Positions 46,568 to 52,322 of a stretch of DNA of 52,322 nt are shown piece by piece. The translations under genes and the position numbers were made by a program. The stretch spans positions 1 to 52,322 of the forward strand of contig JAGBXW010000091.1 of assembly GCA_017629095.1 (NCBI GenBank), given 5' to 3'. Position 1 is the stretch's first letter. Each line of letters starts with the position of its first letter. This DNA is from Treponema sp. (GTDB lineage Bacteria; Spirochaetota; Spirochaetia; Treponematales; Treponemataceae). Below the pieces are notes generated by a model. That model was not told where the DNA came from. It saw only the letters and a program-made list of their open reading frames with translations, and searched no databases.

Positions 46568-47773
46568 ATGAATCCGGTGAAGAAGATATATTGTCGCTGC
46601 TTTCAGTTTGCCTTTCGGGTGGCAATTCCCCTAATGCCCTATCGTAAGCCTCAGATTTTTTCTACTTTTAGTGACTGCGTAACAGAGTTGAAGTCTCTAG
46701 GGATTACTTCATTGCTTTTGGTAACAGATTCTTTTTTGCGGAAATCTGGGGTTACTGCTGGGTTAGAAGCCTTGTTGCAGGAATCAGGGATTGCTTGTCA
46801 TGTGTATGACGGGACAAAGCCAAATCCCACGGTGCAGAACGTGGAAGAATCTACAGCGATGTATCGAGCCAATGGTTGTCAGGCTTTAATTGCCTTTGGT
46901 GGCGGCTCTTCTATGGACTGTGCTAAGGCCACGGGAGCCTGTGTAGTGTATCCTAAAAAAAAGCTGGCTCAGATGCGAGGATTATTGCGGGTATTACGAA
47001 AACTTCCTCCCCTGGTGGCAATTCCCACCACAGCTGGCACTGGCAGTGAAACCACCGTTACTGCCGTTATCACTGATCCAGTGGAAAAACACAAGTACAC
47101 CATGAACAATTTCACCATGATTCCTCGTTACGCTGTCTTGGCTCCCGAGGTAACATATAGTTTGCCAGCCCATCTTACTTCCACTACGGGAATGGATGCC
47201 TTGGCTCATGCAGTGGAAGCATATATCGGTGGGTCTACTACAAAAGAAACACGTCAAATGGCATTGGATGCCACAAGATTGATTTTTGGAAATATTAAGG
47301 CTGCCTACGATGATGGTAATAATCATGCTGCCCGTGAGGCTATGCTTGAGGCTGCCTTTAAGGCGGGAGTTGCCTTTACTCAGTCCTACGTGGGATATGT
47401 CCATGCAGTGGCCCATACCTTAGGTGGCCAATATGGGATTCCCCACGGCTTGGCAAATTCAGTGTTGATGCCTGTGGTGCTGGAAAAATATGGTAGTGCT
47501 GTGTATAAAAAGCTTCATGACATGGCGGTGGCTGGAGGGATTTGTCTTGATTCAGATAGTGATGAGGTGGCTGCCAAGAAATTTATTCAGGCCATTCGAG
47601 ATTTGAACAAGTACATGAATATTCCTGAATCCTTTGATGCTATTCGAGAGGAAGATATTCCTCACATGGTGTCTTATGCAGAAAAAGAGGCAAATCCCCT
47701 GTATCCAGTGCCAGTACTGATGGATAAGGAGGAATTGGAATACTTTTATCGAGCAGTAATGTCCAAGTCATAA
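46568..47773 (+). CDS. Iron-containing alcohol dehydrogenase
   Basis: A 401-residue group III (iron-dependent) alcohol dehydrogenase. The NAD site FGGGSSMDCAKATGA, the TTAGTGSETTVTAVITD segment, and metal-binding GMDALAHAVEAYIG and HAVAHTLGGQYGIPHGLANSVLMP are intact. Substrate not predictable; related enzymes reduce aldehydes in fermentation. It follows ispH with two bases between, so it shares its transcript, though the functional link is unclear. It ends at a long hairpin shared with the small gene on the other strand. Confidence 0.93.
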   Translation: MNPVKKIYCRCFQFAFRVAIPLMPYRKPQIFSTFSDCVTELKSLGITSLLLVTDSFLRKSGVTAGLEALLQESGIACHVYDGTKPNPTVQNVEESTAMYRANGCQALIAFGGGSSMDCAKATGACVVYPKKKLAQMRGLLRVLRKLPPLVAIPTTAGTGSETTVTAVITDPVEKHKYTMNNFTMIPRYAVLAPEVTYSLPAHLTSTTGMDALAHAVEAYIGGSTTKETRQMALDATRLIFGNIKAAYDDGNNHAAREAMLEAAFKAGVAFTQSYVGYVHAVAHTLGGQYGIPHGLANSVLMPVVLEKYGSAVYKKLHDMAVAGGICLDSDSDEVAAKKFIQAIRDLNKYMNIPESFDAIREEDIPHMVSYAEKEANPLYPVPVLMDKEELEYFYRAVMSKS

Positions 47774-47780
47774 AAAAAAG

Positions 47781-47851
47781 CCTGTCCAGGTTGAGGTGTA
47801 TCTCAAAGGTATAATGCTTTTTACAGGTACACTTCAATATACTTGGACAGG
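47781..47851. terminator. Long imperfect hairpin between convergent genes
   Basis: Outer arms CCTGTCCA / TGGACAGG and inner arms TTGAGGTGTA / TACACTTCAA (one G-U pair) enclose a 27-base loop. On the minus strand a run of eight T residues follows, a strong terminator for the small gene; the plus strand has a looser T-rich stretch. It is much longer than the other terminators here. Confidence 0.7.
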
Positions 47852-47863
47852 ATTCCTTTTGTA

Positions 47864-48088
47864 TTATTTTCCATGTTCAGCCAAAATTGCTTTGGCTTTG
47901 TCGTTCATATTTGGGAAAAGTGTGTCTGGAACAAAATTTGGTCCCAGTGTGGTGGCAACAATGTATCGAGCACAGATAGTTTTATCACCTTCGCAATATT
48001 TCTGCTTGTACATACTACCAAGACCTGAATCCATAGTCATCTTTCCCTGATAAAAAGGACACTTTGCAAGTTTTTCACACATTGCCAT
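47864..48088 (-). CDS. Small four-cysteine protein (74 aa)
   Basis: A 74-residue cytoplasmic protein with cysteines at 4, 10, 32 and 39 (CEKLAKCPF and YCEGDKTICARY), a spacing able to bind an iron-sulphur cluster or zinc. It has GGGAGG seven bases before ATG and a T8 terminator, so it is a real gene. Similar small CPFF/YCxGD-type proteins exist in anaerobes, but I cannot give a function. It stands between two oxidoreductase genes facing the other way. Confidence 0.72.
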   Translation of the reverse strand: MAMCEKLAKCPFYQGKMTMDSGLGSMYKQKYCEGDKTICARYIVATTLGPNFVPDTLFPNMNDKAKAILAEHGK

Positions 48089-48335
48089 GCGATTACCTCC
48101 CTGTGTGCAAGTAATTCTTCTTTATATTATACCACGGGTTTTAGTAAATAACACAATGAATAAAATTTATATTTTGGGGATTTGTATGGGAGGGGAGAGT
48201 GTGAGGAGAGGTATTTGAACTGATTTCCATCCGCTCCCCAGAAATTGAAATCTCATTTGAACTGTGATATTATTAGTGCAGATGTCCTTGTTTTACTTTG
48301 TTTGGGGACAATCTGTTGTTGCAGAAGGAGTAACC

Positions 48336-49718
48336 ATGAATCCAGCGGAAATTAATCAAGTACTTGATGCCCAGCGAAAATATTTTAACACTGGGGCTAC
48401 CTTACCTGTGTTCTTTAGAATCGCCATGCTGAAAAAGCTTTATGATATTGTTCAGGGACACAAGGAAGAGATTCTTGCAGCCCTTACTGCTGATTTGGGA
48501 AAAAGTGACTACGAGGGATTTATGTGTGAGGTAGGTTTGAGCCTTACAGAAATTTCCTACATGATGACTCATGTGAAAAAATTCGCCAAGGAACAGGTGG
48601 TGAAAACTCCCTTGGCTCAGTTTGCTTCTCGGAGCTACAAAAAAAGCGTGCCCTACGGCAATGTACTGATTATGAGTCCTTGGAACTATCCATTTTTACT
48701 GACTATAGAGCCTTTAGCCAATGCCATTGCGGCAGGAAATACGGTGATTGTAAAGCCCAGTGCTTATTCTCCTGCCACTAGCTCTCTTATTGCCCAGTTG
48801 ATAGAAAAAAACTTTCCTCCTGAATATGTGGCAGTGGTAACCGGTGGACGGCAGGAAAATGCGACCTTACTTCAGCAAAAATTCGATATGATTTTCTTTA
48901 CTGGAAGTCAAAGTGTGGGAAAAGAAGTTTTACGTGCCGCTGCGGAGCATTTGACCCCTGCTGTATTGGAGCTGGGGGGAAAGAGTCCCTGCATTGTGGA
49001 TGAAACAGCAAAAATTAAGCTGGCAGCAAAACGAATTGTTTTTGGGAAATACCTGAACTGTGGCCAAACCTGTGTAGCTCCAGACTTTATCCTGTGTCAT
49101 TCCAGTGTGAAAGACAAGTTCGTGGCTGCAGTAAAAGATGAAATCAAGGCTCAATATGGAGCAGCACCTTTGAATAGTCCTGATTATGGAAAGATTATCA
49201 ATGAAAAACATTTCCAGCGGGTTCGGGGACTTATTCAACAAGAAAAAGTTGTGGTGGGCGGTTCCGTCAATGAGGCTACTTGCCAGATTGAGCCTACAGT
49301 AATGGACAGGGTGACATGGGAAGATCCTGTAATGCAGGAGGAAATCTTTGGGCCCATTATGCCGATTTTAACTTACGACAATCTTGACCAGATGATAGCA
49401 AAGCTACAAAACTGGCCCAAGCCTCTTGCTTTTTATATTTTTTCAGAAAATAAAAAGACTATCAAAGCGGTTACCAGTAGGATTTCCTACGGTGGTGGTT
49501 GTATTAACGATACCATTATTCATTTGGCCACCAGTGAAATGGCCTTTGGCGGTGTGGGAGAAAGTGGCATGGGTGGGTATCACGGTAAGGCTGGCTTTGA
49601 GGCCTTTAGCCACACAAAGAGCATTGTGGATAAAAAAACTTGGATAGACCTACCTGTTCGCTACCAGCCCTACAACAGAGGCTTGTACAGTAAGCTTTTA
49701 AACTTGTTGCTACGGTAA
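48336..49718 (+). CDS. Aldehyde dehydrogenase (class 3-like)
   Basis: A 460-residue NAD(P)-dependent aldehyde dehydrogenase. Catalytic Asn117 (PWNYPF), Glu212 (LELGGKSP) and Cys246 (NCGQTCVAPD) are present, with FFTGSQSVGKEV in the cofactor pocket. The C-terminus carries a hydrophobic segment (LPVRYQPYNRGLYSKLLNLLLR) that could associate with the membrane, as in some fatty-aldehyde dehydrogenases. The start was set at ATG with AAGGAG five bases before it; 24 in-frame codons upstream are rejected. Confidence 0.93.
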   Translation: MNPAEINQVLDAQRKYFNTGATLPVFFRIAMLKKLYDIVQGHKEEILAALTADLGKSDYEGFMCEVGLSLTEISYMMTHVKKFAKEQVVKTPLAQFASRSYKKSVPYGNVLIMSPWNYPFLLTIEPLANAIAAGNTVIVKPSAYSPATSSLIAQLIEKNFPPEYVAVVTGGRQENATLLQQKFDMIFFTGSQSVGKEVLRAAAEHLTPAVLELGGKSPCIVDETAKIKLAAKRIVFGKYLNCGQTCVAPDFILCHSSVKDKFVAAVKDEIKAQYGAAPLNSPDYGKIINEKHFQRVRGLIQQEKVVVGGSVNEATCQIEPTVMDRVTWEDPVMQEEIFGPIMPILTYDNLDQMIAKLQNWPKPLAFYIFSENKKTIKAVTSRISYGGGCINDTIIHLATSEMAFGGVGESGMGGYHGKAGFEAFSHTKSIVDKKTWIDLPVRYQPYNRGLYSKLLNLLLR

Positions 49719-49783
49719 CTGGTGCCTCAAAGTCTGCTTAATCAGTCAGTATCTTCATGCGAGGAAAATTATGCTCATTTAAG

Positions 49784-49897
49784 AGAAAAAAATATTTATT
49801 TATCAATTTTCTATATTGAAGATATGGGGTAAATCCTATAGAATTATGCGAATATTTATCGAACAGGATGTAAAAGATGGGAAAATACTTGATTAAG
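49784..49897 (+). repeat. opp leader, intact copy of the sequence duplicated at 24155
   Basis: Leader plus the first seven codons of oppB; about 85% identical by eye to 24155-24267. No known riboswitch is recognised in it. Confidence 0.7.
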
Positions 49898-50824
49898 CGG
49901 GTGTTGATGGCTCTATTTACAGTTTTTTTAGTGGCTACCGTCACCTTCTTCCTGATGAATGCTGTGCCAGGAAATCCTTGGCTCAGTGACAAAACACCAC
50001 CCCAAAGCGTTATTGATGCATTGAATGCAAAGTATGGTCTGGATAAGCCCCTTCCAGAGCAATATCTTCGTTACATGGGGAATTTATTGCAGGGTGACTT
50101 TGGTGCTTCTATTAAGATGTCTAAAAATCGACCTGTGCTAGAGATGATTACGGAAAAGTTTCCCATTTCTGCTAGCCTTGGTATTGTTGCCGTTGCTTGG
50201 GCTGCTTTAATCGGCATACCCTTGGGTTGTCTTGCTGCCTATCGCCGAGGAAAATTGGTGGACAGTGTCTTACGTGTTGTTACCACCTTGGGAGTTTCTC
50301 TTCCGAGCTTTGTTGTGGCTACCACATTGATGGTCTTGTTTTGTGGAGGTATTCCTTCTCTCCATTTCTTTCCCAATACCTTTTCTGCAGCTAACGGAAT
50401 TCGAGGCTACGTGTTGCCTTGCTTCTGTCTTGGTTTGTATCCCATGTGTTATATTGCCAGACTGACCCGCTCTTCCATGCTGGATGCTATTAATCAAGAA
50501 TACATCAAAACAGCCTATGCTAAGGGACTTTCCGTAGTGCCCATTGTTTTTAAACACGCTCTGAGAAATGCCTTAATTCCCGTTATTACCTACATTGGCC
50601 CTCTCACCGCCTTTACCCTGTGTGGAGGATTTGTAGTAGAAAATGTTTTTGGTATTCCAGGCTTGGGAAAGGCCTTTGTTCAGTCCATCACCGCCCTAGA
50701 CTATCCCATGATTATGGGAACTGCCATCTTTTTGGCAACCTTCATTGTGGTGATGAATCTTTTAGTGGACATCATGTATAAAGTGGTAGATCCCCGCATC
50801 AATTTGACCCAGGGAGCAAGCTGA
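49877..50824 (+). CDS. oppB: Peptide/dipeptide ABC transporter permease (OppB/DppB-type)
   Basis: A 315-residue inner-membrane permease with about six helices (first 9-29) and the EAA loop EYIKTAYAKGLSVVPIVFKHALRNALIPVITYIG. The N-terminus GKYLIKRVLMALFTVFLVATVTFFLMNAVPGNPW is typical of DppB/OppB. A Shine-Dalgarno AGGA lies eight bases upstream. First gene of an opp-type operon; no binding protein is in the window, so the substrate may be peptides, nickel or sugars. Confidence 0.92.
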   Translation: MGKYLIKRVLMALFTVFLVATVTFFLMNAVPGNPWLSDKTPPQSVIDALNAKYGLDKPLPEQYLRYMGNLLQGDFGASIKMSKNRPVLEMITEKFPISASLGIVAVAWAALIGIPLGCLAAYRRGKLVDSVLRVVTTLGVSLPSFVVATTLMVLFCGGIPSLHFFPNTFSAANGIRGYVLPCFCLGLYPMCYIARLTRSSMLDAINQEYIKTAYAKGLSVVPIVFKHALRNALIPVITYIGPLTAFTLCGGFVVENVFGIPGLGKAFVQSITALDYPMIMGTAIFLATFIVVMNLLVDIMYKVVDPRINLTQGAS

Positions 50825-50826
50825 TT

Positions 50827-52164
50827 ATGAGTGAAAAGAAGATTGTTATTGGCTCTTTGCAGCCAGACATTGAAGATATTCTAAAGTGGAATGATTTTGA
50901 TGCCAATGATTTTGAAAAGGCTCAGGATTCTGAAAAAGAAGATTTTATTCCTTTGCGTGCCAGTGTTTCCTATTGGGCAGATGCTTGGCGACGACTGAGA
51001 AAAAATACCGTAGCCATGGTGGCCTTAGGGGTGCTTGTTTTCATTTCCCTCTTTGCCTTTTTGGGACCTGTGATTGTGCCCTATGGCTACGAAGAATTTA
51101 ATCGTGGAGCAGAAAACCTGCACCCCTGGCATACCTCCTTGGAAGACCAGAAAAAATTGGCAGAGGCCATGGAAGTAAAAAGCCCTGAAGAAGCCGTTGC
51201 TGTGGCCCAGGCTGAAGCTGCTGCTCAGGGTAAAACCTTATCTTCCGTGGAATTAGCTCAGATTCGAGCAAAGGCTCGTGCAAAGCAACAATACAAGGAT
51301 GAAGCAGGTAATGTGCTGTCTGGTGCTGCCTTGGAAAAGCATTTACGGAAGGAACTGAGAATCAGCAACAAAGCCTTTGGTTATTCTCGTGCTGAGCTGG
51401 AGCGAAAGGCGGCGGGAGAATCTGTATTCCCCCACGTTTTTGGTACCGACAAATTCGGCCGTGATATTATGGTTCGTGTAATGATTGGAACTCGAGTTTC
51501 CATGATTGTTGGTGTGGCCGCCGCCCTGCTGGTGCTTGTTATCGGCTCACTGTATGGTTCCATTTCCGGCTACTTTGGTGGCAAGGTGGACGTGGTAATG
51601 CAGCGAATCGTAGAGGTGATTTATTCTGTGCCAGAGGTTCTTGTTATTCTGCTATTGTCTGCTATGCTGGGAGAAGCCATGAAGGCCTACGCCAGTTCTG
51701 GTGGTTTTGGTGCTGACTTGGTGAGCAAAATGGGTGCAAACCTAATTTCCATGTTTATGGCCTTTGGTATGCTGTACTGGGTTGGTATGAGCCGCATTAT
51801 TCGTGGACAGGTTTTGCAGGTAAAACAGCAGGAGTATGTTACTGCGGCTAAGGCATTGGGAGCTTCTCACGCTCGGATTATCCGCCGTCACCTGTTACCA
51901 AACTGTATCGGTCAGCTGGTAGTTACCACCTGTTTGCAGATTCCTTCTGCTATTTTCTTGGAGTCTTTTCTGTCCTACCTTGGTGTAGGAATTTCTGCTC
52001 CCATGACCAGTCTTGGTTCCATGGCTGCGGAGGCTACTCAGGGAATGTACACCTATCCTTATCGACTTTTGTTCCCAGCCTTTGTGCTGAGTATTATGAT
52101 TCTCTCCTTCAATCTGTTTGGAGATGGTCTGCGGGATGCTTTGGACCCACGGCTGAAGAAATAG
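50827..52164 (+). CDS. oppC: Peptide/dipeptide ABC transporter permease (OppC/DppC-type) with enlarged loop
   Basis: A 445-residue permease, about 140 longer than the usual OppC. A 60-residue polar N-terminus is followed by a first helix (63-85), then about 100 extra charged residues (100-200; Lys/Glu/Ala-rich), then the conserved FGTDKFGRDIMVRVMIGTRVSM. The remaining five helices and the EAA loop EYVTAAKALGASHARIIRRHLLPNCIG are normal. The insertion falls in the external loop before the TDxxGRD motif, a place that could touch the binding protein. Two bases separate it from oppB. Confidence 0.92.
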   Translation: MSEKKIVIGSLQPDIEDILKWNDFDANDFEKAQDSEKEDFIPLRASVSYWADAWRRLRKNTVAMVALGVLVFISLFAFLGPVIVPYGYEEFNRGAENLHPWHTSLEDQKKLAEAMEVKSPEEAVAVAQAEAAAQGKTLSSVELAQIRAKARAKQQYKDEAGNVLSGAALEKHLRKELRISNKAFGYSRAELERKAAGESVFPHVFGTDKFGRDIMVRVMIGTRVSMIVGVAAALLVLVIGSLYGSISGYFGGKVDVVMQRIVEVIYSVPEVLVILLLSAMLGEAMKAYASSGGFGADLVSKMGANLISMFMAFGMLYWVGMSRIIRGQVLQVKQQEYVTAAKALGASHARIIRRHLLPNCIGQLVVTTCLQIPSAIFLESFLSYLGVGISAPMTSLGSMAAEATQGMYTYPYRLLFPAFVLSIMILSFNLFGDGLRDALDPRLKK

Positions 52165-52204
52165 GTACGGCTAAAAATGCCGTTCAAAGGAGAAGGAGCG
52201 AATT

Positions 52205-52322
52205 ATGGCAGAAAATAAATTGTTGGAAGTAGAGGATTTGAGAATTTCCTTCTTTACTCCCGCCGGAGAGGTAAAGGCTGTAGGAGGAATTTCCTATGAC
52301 CTGAACTATGGAGAGGTAATGG
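52205..52322 (+). CDS. oppD: Peptide ABC transporter ATP-binding protein (OppD-type), partial
   Basis: Only the first 39 codons are in the window (MAENKLLEVEDLRISFFTPAG, then GEVKAVGGISYDLNYGEVM), matching the opening of OppD/DppD ATPases before the Walker A. AAGGAG lies 11 bases before ATG. It is third in the opp-type operon. Confidence 0.88.
   Translation, partial: MAENKLLEVEDLRISFFTPAGEVKAVGGISYDLNYGEVM

Noticed and set aside
49784..49876. Riboswitch in the opp leader
   Set aside because: The duplicated leader is AT-rich with no conserved riboswitch core that I can recognise; kept only as a repeat.

Overview
The window reads as a chromosomal segment of a Treponema-like spirochaete. The grounds are a compact cheA-cheW(CheR-like)-cheX-cheY operon, a CheW fused to a CheR-like domain, soluble chemoreceptors with zinc-binding tails, DapL (the diaminopimelate shortcut), several signal-peptide beta-barrel-type proteins and moderately AT-rich DNA. 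No species can be named from the sequence alone.

Layout. 1-1.35 kb: the start of a probable Rpn-type nuclease gene, then an SdpI-like membrane protein with its ArsR-type autorepressor and a well-formed operator/promoter. 1.4-4.4 kb: two consecutive SGNH/GDSL esterase genes. 4.5-7.4 kb: a CoA-binding protein, an orphan small gene, a membrane protein/ECF sigma/zinc anti-sigma operon and a FliL-like protein. 7.5-14.4 kb: the lolA-rodZ-like-rimO-pcrA-hflX run. 14.5-18.5 kb: a transmembrane chemoreceptor and groEL. 18.6-20.2 kb: a single reading frame joining a Gfo/Idh/MocA oxidoreductase to a complete RNase HI. 20.3-24.1 kb: an amino-acid binding protein and a perR-katG peroxide-defence pair. 24.1-24.8 kb: a long gene-poor stretch with a PerR-like operator, a decayed copy of the opp-operon leader, G8 and G9 tracts and a GC-rich dispersed repeat. 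24.8-29.5 kb: ilvD-ilvB-dapL. 29.6-31.6 kb: two outer-membrane-like proteins. 31.7-40.9 kb: the chemotaxis block (cheA, cheW-R, cheX, cheY, tRNA-Val, an atypical OmpR-like regulator, two paralogous CZB chemoreceptors). 40.9-42.0 kb: ilvE. 42.1-45.6 kb: yajC-secD-secF. 45.6-49.7 kb: ispH, an iron alcohol dehydrogenase, a four-cysteine small protein and an aldehyde dehydrogenase. 49.9 kb to the end: oppB-oppC-oppD (last one cut by the window edge).

How the genes fit together. ilvD, ilvB and ilvE supply most of branched-chain amino-acid synthesis, but no ilvN regulatory subunit lies beside ilvB. The chemotaxis genes form a nearly complete core signalling unit with cytoplasmic, zinc-binding receptors. 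perR-katG is an unusual outfit for a treponeme and is flanked by two different partial duplications, which suggests it was acquired or rearranged.

The most interesting patterns I found are: (1) the oxidoreductase-RNase HI fusion; (2) a recurrent promoter architecture in which a sigma70-type -10 box sits 6-7 bases before the start codon and no Shine-Dalgarno is present (cheA, both CZB receptors, ispH, fliL-like; lolA is close), implying leaderless mRNAs beside many genes with strong Shine-Dalgarno sites; (3) an ispH promoter lying inside the secF terminator hairpin; (4) duplicated katG-tail and opp-leader fragments flanking perR-katG; (5) a predicted three-way-junction terminator RNA after the fusion gene. 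All calls rest on reading the sequence; no searches or folding calculations were run.
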